DNA of 64,000 bases. It comes from Actinomadura oligospora ATCC 43269. Its GTDB lineage: Bacteria > Actinomycetota > Actinomycetes > Streptosporangiales > Streptosporangiaceae. Shown here in pieces: positions 42,734 through 50,501 of this stretch (positions are counted from its first letter, which is position 1; each line of letters opens with the position of its first letter). A program made the position numbers and the translations under genes. The stretch covers positions 124,001 to 188,000 of the forward strand of contig NZ_JADG01000013.1 of assembly GCF_000518265.1 (NCBI RefSeq), written 5' to 3'. A model generated the notes under the pieces. That model saw only the letters and a list, made by a program, of their open reading frames with translations, was not told the origin of the DNA and made no database searches.

Positions 42734-44589
42734 CCGCGCCCCAGGAGCCGCCCGCCGACAGAACCCCCCAGGACGCGCCTCCCGCCTCCGGTCCCCAGGG
42801 ACCGGGCGCGCAGGCCGCCGGGCCTCAGCCCGAGGCTCGAACCCCCGGCTCGCAGGCTCCAGGCCCTCAGGGGCTGGGCCCCCAAGCTTCAGCCCCTCAA
42901 GCTCATGCGCCTCAGGTTTCTGCGGCTCAAGCTCCTCCTGCGGCTTATGGCTCTGGGCCTCAGGCGCCTGGGTTCGCGGTTCCTGGGCCACAGGGGACGC
43001 CTCAGGCGGGGTTCGCGCCGCCCGGTGGGCCGCGGGCACGGCCCACGTTCATGCCTCCGTACGGGATGCAGCCACCTGCCGGGCCCATACCCTACGGGCC
43101 GCCGCGTCCCGGGTACGGGATGCCGCCGGTCTATCCGGCCGCCGGGTATCCGCCTCGGCCGGGGTATGCGCCGCGTCCGCCCTACGGGCCGCCGCACGCG
43201 TATCCGGGATACCCGATGGCGCCCTACGGGTACGCGCCGCCTCCGCCTCCGCCGCCCGTCCGGTTCTCGGTGGGGACGCACCGGGTGCACTGGGCGACCG
43301 CGCCGCTGCGCGCCTTCACCATCATGATCGTCTACTTCGTCCTGCTCGGGTTCCCGCTGCTGATGACGCGGACGGAGGACGGGGCGGCCCTGTCGCTCAG
43401 CCCGGTCGTGCTGCTCCGGTTCCTGATCGTCTCGCTGGTCGTCGGCGTGGGCGCGGTGGGCACGGGCCTGTGGAGCTGGCTGGGGCTGCGCTTCCGGATC
43501 GACGAGGACGACCTGGTCGTCGAGAACGGGCTGCTGCGGCGGCGCGTCCGGCGGATCCCGGTGTCCCGGATCCAGGCGATCGACGTCGTCCGTCCGCTGG
43601 TCACGCGGGTGTTCTCGCTCGCCGAGGTCCGGGTCGAGCTGGCGGGCGGCGGGCAGAGCGAGATCGCGTTCCGCTACCTCGGCCGCCGCGCCGCGGGCGA
43701 CCTGCGCGCCGAGCTGCTCGCGCGCGCAGCCGGGCTGCCGGGCCAGACGCCGGAGGCGCCCGAGCGCCCCGTCTACCGGATGCCGTTCGGGACGCTGCTG
43801 GCCGGGCTGATGCTGCGGCTGCCGGTGATCGCGACGTTCCTGCTGATGATCGCCTCGCTGGTGTTCCTGATCGCCTTCCAGGAGGCGGCGATGCTGGCGG
43901 TGGCGCTTCCGGCGCTGCTCGGCCTGATCCGCGCGGTGATCGCGCCGATGGTGATGTACGCGAACTTCACGGTCGCGGTGTCCCCGGACGGCGTGCGGCT
44001 CCGGTACGGGTTGCTGGAGACGCGGATGCAGACCGTCCCGCCGGGGCGCGTGCAGGCGGTCAGCGTGGTCGAGCCGTCGGTGTGGCGCGGGCTGGGCTGG
44101 GCGCGGCTGGACGTCACGGTCGCGGGTTACGCGGGCGAGCGGCAGGCGCTGTCGTCCACGCTGCTCCCCGCGGCGCCCAGGGCGGTCGTTGCGCAACTGG
44201 TCGCGCTGGTCTTCCCGGGGACGAACTTCGACGCCGTCCCGCTGCTGCCCGCGTCCCAGCGGGGAATGACCGTCGACCGGGCGGACGGCGCCGGAACCGA
44301 CGACGTCATCTTCGTCGCCAGGCACGGCTGGCTCTGCCGCCGGACGGACATCATCGCTCATGCGCGCGCGCAGAGCGTCCGGCTCACGGTGAACCCGGTC
44401 CAGCGGCTGCTGAAGCTCGGCACCGTCCACGTGGACGCGCCGCCCGGACTCGTCCAGGTGGCCGCGGCCGACCGCGACCTGGGGGAGGCGCGCGCGATCG
44501 TCGAGTCGACGGCGCTGCGCGCCCGGAGCGCCCGCGCGGCGTCCGGCGACACGACCCACTGGGCCACCCGCCGGAACCAGCGCGCCTGA
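42730..44589 (+). CDS. bPH2 (YdbT-like) membrane protein with several PH domains
   Basis: The 619-residue product opens with about 180 residues rich in Pro, Gln, Ala, Gly and Tyr, with repeats such as PQAxxPQ. It continues with two membrane pairs (about 200-255 and 355-410), each followed by a bPH2 domain: FRIDEDDLVVENGLLRRRVRRIPVSRIQAIDV, then VSPDGVRLRYGLLETRMQTVPPGRVQAVSVVEPS. A third PH-like segment (FVARHGWLCRRTDIIAHARAQSVRLT) ends the protein. It is coupled to the smaller bPH2 gene, so the two probably form a complex. Confidence 0.85.
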   Translation: MTAPQEPPADRTPQDAPPASGPQGPGAQAAGPQPEARTPGSQAPGPQGLGPQASAPQAHAPQVSAAQAPPAAYGSGPQAPGFAVPGPQGTPQAGFAPPGGPRARPTFMPPYGMQPPAGPIPYGPPRPGYGMPPVYPAAGYPPRPGYAPRPPYGPPHAYPGYPMAPYGYAPPPPPPPVRFSVGTHRVHWATAPLRAFTIMIVYFVLLGFPLLMTRTEDGAALSLSPVVLLRFLIVSLVVGVGAVGTGLWSWLGLRFRIDEDDLVVENGLLRRRVRRIPVSRIQAIDVVRPLVTRVFSLAEVRVELAGGGQSEIAFRYLGRRAAGDLRAELLARAAGLPGQTPEAPERPVYRMPFGTLLAGLMLRLPVIATFLLMIASLVFLIAFQEAAMLAVALPALLGLIRAVIAPMVMYANFTVAVSPDGVRLRYGLLETRMQTVPPGRVQAVSVVEPSVWRGLGWARLDVTVAGYAGERQALSSTLLPAAPRAVVAQLVALVFPGTNFDAVPLLPASQRGMTVDRADGAGTDDVIFVARHGWLCRRTDIIAHARAQSVRLTVNPVQRLLKLGTVHVDAPPGLVQVAAADRDLGEARAIVESTALRARSARAASGDTTHWATRRNQRA

Positions 44590-44618
44590 CGCGCCGACCA
44601 GCACCGCTGAAGTGGACG

Positions 44619-44624
44619 TATTGT
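44619..44624 (+). promoter_or_regulatory. -10 element TATTGT before the first P450
   Basis: TATTGT ends 6 nt before the GTG at 44631. No ribosome binding site is present. Confidence 0.5.
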
Positions 44625-44630
44625 TCCAGC

Positions 44631-45839
44631 GTGAGTGAGATGTTCTATGACCCGTGGTCGGTGGAGTTCGTCGCGAACCCGTACCCGGTGTACGAGCGGT
44701 TGCGGGCGGAGCATCCCGTGTTCTTCGACGCGGCGACCGACCAGTGGCTGGTCAGCCGCTACGCCGACGTGGACGCGCTGCTGCGGGACCGCCGTCTCGG
44801 CCGCTCCTACCTGCACACCGGAACGCACGAGGAGTTCGGGCAGCAGCCTGAGCCGGACTTCCTGAAGCCGTTCTGGGACCTGGTCCGCGCCGGGATGCTG
44901 GATGTCGAGCCGCCCACGCACACCCGGCTGCGCCGCCTGGTGTCCAAGGCGTTCACGGCCCGGATGGTCGAGGGCCTGCGGCCGACGATCCGCCGCCTGG
45001 CCGAGGAGCTGGCCGCCGATCTGGTCGCGCGCGGCGGCGGCGACCTGCTCGCCGACCTGGCCGAGCCGCTGCCGGTGACCGTGATCGCCGAGATGCTGGG
45101 CGTCCCTGAGGAGGACCGCGGTCTGCTGCGTCCCTGGTCGGCGGACATCTGCGGGATGTACGAGCTCAACCCGCCGGACGAGGTGCAGCGGAAAGCCGTC
45201 CAGGCCGCGAACGACTTCTCCGACTATCTGCGTGAGCTCGCGCGTGCGCGCGCAGCGGAGCCGCGCGACGACCTGATCTCGGCGCTCGCGCGCGTCGCCG
45301 ACGAAGGGGACCGGCTCACCGAGGACGAGCTGATCGGCACCTGCGTCCTGCTGCTGAATGCCGGGCACGAGGCGACCGTGAACGCGACCGGCAACGGCTG
45401 GTGGTCGCTGTTCCGCAACCCCGGAGAGCTGGCGCGGCTGCGCGCCGACCACGCGCTCATCCCGACCGCGGTCGAGGAGCTGATGCGCTTCGACGGTCCC
45501 GCGCCGATGTTCGAGCGCTGGGTGCTCGAGGACGTCGAGGTCGGCGGTGTGACCATCCCGCGTGGGCAGGAGGTCGCCCTCCAGTTCGCGTCGGCGAACC
45601 GCGACCCCGAGGTCTTCGACGACCCGGACACCCTCGACCTGGGCCGCGACCCGAACCCGCACATCAGCTTCGGCCTGGGCATCCACTACTGCCTGGGCGC
45701 GCCGCTCGCGCGCATCGAGATGGCCGAGTCGCTCGGCGCGATCCTGCGCGCGGCGCCGACGCTGAGGCTGACCGAGGAGCCGCGCTGGAAGCCCGGCTAC
45801 ATCCTGCGCGGGCTCGAGTCGCTCAAGGTCGAACTCTGA
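44631..45839 (+). CDS. Cytochrome P450
   Basis: A soluble bacterial P450 of 402 residues. The heme-binding loop FGLGIHYCLGAPLARIE has the ligand Cys354. The I-helix motif is AGHEATVN and the ExxR motif is EELMR. The MDPPxHTRLRRLV-type segment reads VEPPTHTRLRRLVSKAFT. No ferredoxin or reductase gene is close. Substrate is unknown. GTG 44631 follows a -10 hexamer directly. The last 43 bp overlap the end of the convergent methyltransferase gene. Confidence 0.93.
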   Translation: MSEMFYDPWSVEFVANPYPVYERLRAEHPVFFDAATDQWLVSRYADVDALLRDRRLGRSYLHTGTHEEFGQQPEPDFLKPFWDLVRAGMLDVEPPTHTRLRRLVSKAFTARMVEGLRPTIRRLAEELAADLVARGGGDLLADLAEPLPVTVIAEMLGVPEEDRGLLRPWSADICGMYELNPPDEVQRKAVQAANDFSDYLRELARARAAEPRDDLISALARVADEGDRLTEDELIGTCVLLLNAGHEATVNATGNGWWSLFRNPGELARLRADHALIPTAVEELMRFDGPAPMFERWVLEDVEVGGVTIPRGQEVALQFASANRDPEVFDDPDTLDLGRDPNPHISFGLGIHYCLGAPLARIEMAESLGAILRAAPTLRLTEEPRWKPGYILRGLESLKVEL

Positions 45840-46870
45840 CCCTGGCCACCCGCCTGGGACGCGAGGTCGGCCAGGGACGGCGGTAGGGGCGTTCCGACGG
45901 TCTGGGCGAGCCAGCCGAAGCCGCCGAGGCCCGACGCGTCCAGGAGTTCGGCCTCCTCACCGGCGGTGCGGAGGCCGACGAGGTAGGCGCGCGGGTCGCG
46001 GTGGGCAAGGTCCAGCGGCGGACGCGCGCCCGTGAGGCCGAGGGCGCGCAGCGCGTTCCGCTGAGTGGTCAGCAGGGTCGCGCTCGCGCCCGCGCGTTGC
46101 CCGGAGGCTGTGCAGGCGTCCAGCGCCACGTGGGCGGTGATGTCGCATGAGCCGTCCGGGACGGGGGCGACCGTGGCGCCGTCGCGGTATCCGGTGAGCG
46201 TTCCGTAGGGCGGACGGTCAGCACGTGCGTGCGCGTAGTCGACGGCGACTGCGAGGCCCGCGTCCAGGCGTCCGATGACCGAGGCCCAGGCGGCGCAGCG
46301 CGGATGTCCGATCTCGGCGCGGTCGCCGGGTTCGGCGAGCGGCCACCAGGACGCGATCCAGTCGAGGTCCTCGGGGGACGGCACCGGGCCGAGGCGTTCC
46401 GTCCCGGTCGTCCGGCAGACCTCGACGAGGCGGGGGCCGTCGTCGGTCTGCTCCACGATGTCCAGGGGGATGTTGTCGAGCCACTCGTTCGCGATCACCA
46501 GGCCGGTGATCGAGTCGGGCGGGGCGTCGCGCCAGGTGATCGCGTCGGGCAGGCCGTCCGGACGCGGTGCGACCTCGACCGCGACCGGATGGATCCGTCC
46601 GGCCAGGTCGGGGGCCGCGTGCGCGAGCAGGTGCCGCAGGATTCCGGCGCAGCCCGCGCCGATGTCCACCACGTCCAGCCGCTGCGGACGGCCGAGCGCC
46701 GCGTCCACCTCGCCGAGCAGCCGGGCCAGGGCGGCGGCGAACCGGGACGAGGCGCTCACCGAGGTCCGGAAGTGCTCGGCGGGCCGCTCGCCCCGCCGGT
46801 AGAAGCCGTCCGCTCCGTAGAGGGCCAGCTCCATAGCGGGCCGCCAGGGAGCCCAGGTCAACGCCACCAT
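45797..46870 (-). CDS. SAM-dependent methyltransferase, MidA/NDUFAF7 (DUF185) type
   Basis: The 357-residue product has a SAM-binding segment DVVDIGAGCAGILRH (66-80), then the family-typical LVIANEWLDNIPLDI (the E-W/L-L-D-N-x-P motif) and VAVDYAH. The human relative NDUFAF7 dimethylates an arginine on the complex I subunit NDUFS2, the counterpart of NuoD. An orphan nuoD lies nearby in this block, so it is the obvious candidate target. The family assignment is good; the substrate is inference. The 3' end overlaps the P450 gene by 43 bp, and the HK gene is divergent. Confidence 0.82.
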   Translation of the reverse strand: MVALTWAPWRPAMELALYGADGFYRRGERPAEHFRTSVSASSRFAAALARLLGEVDAALGRPQRLDVVDIGAGCAGILRHLLAHAAPDLAGRIHPVAVEVAPRPDGLPDAITWRDAPPDSITGLVIANEWLDNIPLDIVEQTDDGPRLVEVCRTTGTERLGPVPSPEDLDWIASWWPLAEPGDRAEIGHPRCAAWASVIGRLDAGLAVAVDYAHARADRPPYGTLTGYRDGATVAPVPDGSCDITAHVALDACTASGQRAGASATLLTTQRNALRALGLTGARPPLDLAHRDPRAYLVGLRTAGEEAELLDASGLGGFGWLAQTVGTPLPPSLADLASQAGGQGQSSTLSDSSPRRM

Positions 46871-47041
46871 TCTGTCGACGTTACCGCGCTCCGCCGGACG
46901 TCAGGCGCCGCCCGGGGCGCGTGGCCCACGCCTGCCGAGGTCGGTGGGCTGCGCCGTCCGCCGCCGGTGGGCCGGGCCGCGCTACCTGCGGCGGACGGCG
47001 TGTCCGACCTGCGGCTGATCCCAGGCTGACCAGCTCATACG

Positions 47042-47047
47042 TACGCT
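47042..47047 (+). promoter_or_regulatory. -10 element TACGCT before the histidine kinase
   Basis: TACGCT ends 6 nt before the ATG at 47054. No ribosome binding site is present. Confidence 0.5.
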
Positions 47048-47053
47048 TGCGGC

Positions 47054-48244
47054 ATGGTCGGCAGGCTGTGGGAGTGGTGGCGCGGCAGGCGGACGCTGGT
47101 GGACGCCGCGTTCGTCCTGCCGCTGGCGATGCTGCAGTTCCTCTCGGCGCCGTCCGTCCTGCACGACCCGGTGCACCGCTACGACCTCTCCACCGTCCAG
47201 TACCTGCTGCTCTCGGTGGTGCTCCTGCTGCCGATGGTGTGGCGGAGGCGCTGGCCCCGGGCGACGTTCGCGGTGGTCTCGCTGGTCAGCTTCGCCCAGT
47301 GGCTGAACGGCACGCAGGTGGTCGTCGCGAACGGGACGGTCCTGATGGGCCTCTACGCCGTCACGGCGTACTGCTCGTTCCGCTGGGGGCTCGCGGCGTT
47401 GGGCGTCACGGTGGTCGGTTCGGCCCTGGAGTCCTACCAGCAGTCGTCCGGGAACTGGGACATCCTGCGCTCGTCGCTGTTCCCGTACGTCGTGGTGGCC
47501 CTCGCCGTGTGGGTGCTCGGCCTGCACATGCGGACGCGCCGCGCCTACCTGCGTGAGCTGGAGGAACGCGCGGAGCGGCTGGAGCACGAGCGGGACACCG
47601 AGATCCAGATGGCCCGCAACGCCGAGCGCGCCCGGATCGCCCGCGAGATGCACGACGTCGTCGCGCACAACGTCAGCGTCATCGTCGTCCAGGCGGACGG
47701 CGCGGCCTACGCGATCGACACCGACCCCGGCCGCGCCCGGCAGGCCCTGGAGGCGATCTCCTCGACCGGGCGCACGGCGCTCGCGGAGATGCGGCGGCTG
47801 CTCGGCGTGCTGCGCGAGGAGGCCGCGAGCGAGGCGTACGCGCCGCAGCCCGGCCTCGGCCAGCTGGAGGACCTCGTCGAACAGGTCCGGACGGCCGGTC
47901 TCCCGGTCACCCTGGAACGCACCGGAACGCAGTCGGAGGTGTCCGAGGGGCGTGCGCTGACGATCTACCGGATCGTCCAGGAGGCACTGACGAACGCCCT
48001 GAAACACGGCGGTCCGCGCACCTCGGCGACGGTCACCCTGCATTACGGTGACGACGAGGTGACCGTCGAGGTCGTGGACGACGGGCGCGGAGCCGCCGCC
48101 CCGGACGACGGGCACGGTCACGGCCTGGTCGGCATGCGCGAACGCGCCGCCGTCTACGGGGGCGAGGTGGACGCGGCGCCGCGTCCGGGTGGCGGGTTCG
48201 CGGTGCGGGCGCGCATCCCCGTCCGCGAGGAAGCGCGAACCTGA
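47054..48244 (+). CDS. Sensor histidine kinase (NarL-type partner)
   Basis: The 396-residue product has five or six membrane helices in residues 15-160 with short loops outside, then a coiled linker. The HisKA_3 dimerisation helix holds the phosphorylated His200 (REMHDVVAHNVSVIVVQ). The ATPase domain has RIVQEALTNALKHG (N box) and VDDGRGAAAPDDGHGHGL. Such kinases with few external residues usually sense membrane or envelope state. The response regulator gene begins 71 nt after the stop. Confidence 0.92.
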   Translation: MVGRLWEWWRGRRTLVDAAFVLPLAMLQFLSAPSVLHDPVHRYDLSTVQYLLLSVVLLLPMVWRRRWPRATFAVVSLVSFAQWLNGTQVVVANGTVLMGLYAVTAYCSFRWGLAALGVTVVGSALESYQQSSGNWDILRSSLFPYVVVALAVWVLGLHMRTRRAYLRELEERAERLEHERDTEIQMARNAERARIAREMHDVVAHNVSVIVVQADGAAYAIDTDPGRARQALEAISSTGRTALAEMRRLLGVLREEAASEAYAPQPGLGQLEDLVEQVRTAGLPVTLERTGTQSEVSEGRALTIYRIVQEALTNALKHGGPRTSATVTLHYGDDEVTVEVVDDGRGAAAPDDGHGHGLVGMRERAAVYGGEVDAAPRPGGGFAVRARIPVREEART

Positions 48245-48315
48245 TGCGGGTGGCCAACGCGCGATGGAGGCGCTCGGTGGGGGCGTGACGGTTGGACGTG
48301 AGTGAGGAGAAACGG

Positions 48316-49005
48316 GTGGACGAGCCGATCCGGGTGCTTCTGGTCGACGACCAGGAGCTGGTGCGGGCGGGCTTCACGATGGTGCTGGACGCCCAGCCCG
48401 ACATCGAGGTCGTCGGGGAGGCCGGGGACGGCGCGACGGCCGTGGAGGCGGTGCGGGCGGCCCCGGCGGACAGCCCGGTCGAGGTCGTCCTGATGGACGT
48501 CCGGATGCCGCGCATGGACGGCATCGAGGCGACCCGGCGGATCGTGGCGGCCGGGGGCCCGAAGGTGATCATCCTGACCACCTTCGACCTGGACGAGTAC
48601 GCGTTCGCCGCGATCAAGGCGGGCGCGAGCGGGTTCATGCTCAAGGACGCGGGCCCGGCGCAGCTCGTGGAGGCGATCCGGGCCGTCCGGTCCGGGGACG
48701 CGGTGGTCGCGCCGAGCACGACCAAGCGCCTTCTGGACCGGTTCGCCCTGCATCTGCCGGACGGCGGCCGGGACAGGGCGGCCGAGGCCCTCGCCGCGCT
48801 GACCGAGCGCGAGACCGAGGTGCTGCACCTGGTCGCGCGCGGGATGTCGAACGCCGAGATCGCCGAGCGGCTCTACGTCTCCGAGGCCACCGTGAAGACC
48901 CACATGGGCCGGATCCTGATGAAGCTGGGGCTGCGCGACCGCGTCCAGGCCGTGGTCTTCGCGTATGAGACAGGTCTGGTCAAGAGCGGCCAAAGCGGCA
49001 ACTGA
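48316..49005 (+). CDS. Response regulator, NarL/LuxR family
   Basis: A receiver domain (D11, D12 and phosphoacceptor D61 in LMDVRMPRMDG, Lys in MLKDAG) is followed by a LuxR-type helix-turn-helix (LTERETEVLHLVARG, then SNAEIAERLYVSEATVKTHM). It is the partner of the kinase just upstream. GTG 48316 has GAGGAGA upstream and gives MDEPIRVLLVDD, the family start; TTG 48292 and GTG 48298 are in-frame alternatives. Targets are unknown, but the chaplin and ABC exporter genes next to it are candidates. The product has 229 residues. Confidence 0.93.
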   Translation: MDEPIRVLLVDDQELVRAGFTMVLDAQPDIEVVGEAGDGATAVEAVRAAPADSPVEVVLMDVRMPRMDGIEATRRIVAAGGPKVIILTTFDLDEYAFAAIKAGASGFMLKDAGPAQLVEAIRAVRSGDAVVAPSTTKRLLDRFALHLPDGGRDRAAEALAALTERETEVLHLVARGMSNAEIAERLYVSEATVKTHMGRILMKLGLRDRVQAVVFAYETGLVKSGQSGN

Positions 49006-49176
49006 CCGTCACGAAGCGATCACTCTATGGTGACTTTTCGTTCTCAAGCGGGAGTTGGCGGTTCCATTACGCATTGGTAGCTGAATAACTACCCGACGTG
49101 AGCGTCGCCGGATGGCGCGGCGGCGCGGTCGTGTTGGTCGGGTCGCCCCGGCGGCCCCACGTACGGGAGGTTCCAC

Positions 49177-49413
49177 GTGCTCAAGAAGCTCGCGCTCACC
49201 TGCGCTCTCAGCGCCGCAGTCACCGGCTCGGTCCTGGCCGCTCCCGCGAACGCCGACATCCACACCAACGGCTCCGGCGGCGTCCTGTCCGGCAACCAGA
49301 TCATCGCGCCGATCTCGATCCCGATCGACGTCTGCGGCAACGCCGTCGGCATCCTCGGGACCGCGGGCGGCGGTTGCAAGGGCGGAGCGGCCGTCGGCAA
49401 CGCCATCGGCTGA
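49177..49413 (+). CDS. Chaplin family protein
   Basis: The 78-residue product has a signal peptide (cut near APANA) and one chaplin domain. Its core GVLSGNQIIAPISIPIDVC, then GNAVGILG and a second Cys, matches the short chaplins ChpE-ChpH, including the two cysteines. Chaplins form amyloid-like films that let aerial hyphae grow into air, which supports a filamentous, sporulating host. GTG 49177 has GGGAGG 5 nt upstream. The AT-rich segment at 49020-49095, with GGTAG and CTACC around an 8-nt spacer (49076-49093), should contain the promoter. Confidence 0.87.
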   Translation: MLKKLALTCALSAAVTGSVLAAPANADIHTNGSGGVLSGNQIIAPISIPIDVCGNAVGILGTAGGGCKGGAAVGNAIG

Positions 49414-49472
49414 CGGGCCCGTCCGGTGACCTTCCCGTGAGTCTCCGGACGGCCCCGGTCGATGCGCGTACG

Positions 49473-49503
49473 AGCGCCGGAACCCCCCCCGGGTTCCGGC
49501 GCT
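49473..49503 (+). terminator. Terminator after the chaplin gene
   Basis: A perfect 13-bp stem (49473-49485 with 49491-49503) encloses five C residues. Confidence 0.8.
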
Positions 49504-49722
49504 TCCGCATGCCCGCCCTGTCGCAGGCCGCACCTGCGGGTTCGTGCGAGGTGGTGGATTCCGGGTCAGCGGTGGGGTTGATCGGAATGTACGACTCAGG
49601 TCGTAGGCCCGGCCGTGAGCCAGCCGAAGTGCTGATCCGAACCGTGGACGCGTGGTCGATGGCACGCCGCTCGCGGCTTTCTAGCGTGGACCCCGACGTT
49701 GGAGACCACCGAAGGAGCCCCA

Positions 49723-50496
49723 GTGACCAGCACGTTCACCAACCCGCCCGCGACGCACGGGCGGGCCGCCGAGCCGTCGGCGGTGGTCGCCGCCGAGGTG
49801 AGCAAGGTCTACGGCTCCGGGGACGCGGCCGTGCACGCCCTGCGCGGTGTCAGCGTCGGGTTCGCGCGCGGCGCGTTCACCGCGATCATGGGGCCGTCCG
49901 GGTCCGGCAAGTCCACGCTGATGCACTGCCTGGCCGGGCTCGACACGGTCTCGGGCGGACGCGTCACGCTGGGCGACGCCGAGCTGACCGCGATGAACGA
50001 CAAGCAGCTCACACTGCTGCGCCGCGACCGCATCGGCTTCATCTTCCAGGCGTTCAACCTGCTGCCGACGCTCACCGCCGAGCAGAACATCCTGCTGCCG
50101 CTCGAGCTCGCCGGGCGCAAGCTCGACCGGGCCTGGTTCGACCAGGTCATCGACGTGGTCGGGCTGCGCGAGCGGCTCGGGCACCGGCCGAACGAGCTGT
50201 CCGGCGGGCAGCAGCAGCGGGTCGCGTGCGCCCGGGCGCTGGTCGCCCGTCCCGAAGTGATCTTCGCGGACGAGCCGACCGGCAACCTCGACTCGCGGTC
50301 CGGCGCGGAGGTGCTCGGCTTCCTGCGCGCGTCCGTCCGCGAGATGGGCCAGACGATCGTCATGGTCACGCACGACCCGGTCGCCGCGTCCTACGCCGAC
50401 CGCGTGGTGTTCCTGCGGGACGGCCAGATCGTCACCGAGCTGTTCCAGCCGACGCCGGACACCGTCCTCGACCGCCTCAAGAGCCTGGGGGCCTGA
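49723..50496 (+). CDS. ABC transporter ATP-binding protein, MacB/LolD type
   Basis: The 257-residue ATPase has Walker A GPSGSGKST (57-65), the signature LSGGQQQR, Walker B VIFADEPTGNLDS and a switch His in MVTHD. The IFQAFNLLPTLTAEQN Q-loop segment is of the MacB/LolD class, which powers mechanotransmission rather than ordinary transport. GTG 49723 has AAGGAG 5 nt upstream. The permease gene begins 5 nt after the stop. Confidence 0.94.
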   Translation: MTSTFTNPPATHGRAAEPSAVVAAEVSKVYGSGDAAVHALRGVSVGFARGAFTAIMGPSGSGKSTLMHCLAGLDTVSGGRVTLGDAELTAMNDKQLTLLRRDRIGFIFQAFNLLPTLTAEQNILLPLELAGRKLDRAWFDQVIDVVGLRERLGHRPNELSGGQQQRVACARALVARPEVIFADEPTGNLDSRSGAEVLGFLRASVREMGQTIVMVTHDPVAASYADRVVFLRDGQIVTELFQPTPDTVLDRLKSLGA

Positions 50497-50501
50497 GCGC
50501 G

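Noticed and set aside
40400..43039. 879-codon frame antisense and out of frame across nuoD and bPH2
   Set aside because: It is a shadow of nuoD in another frame joined to antisense bPH2.
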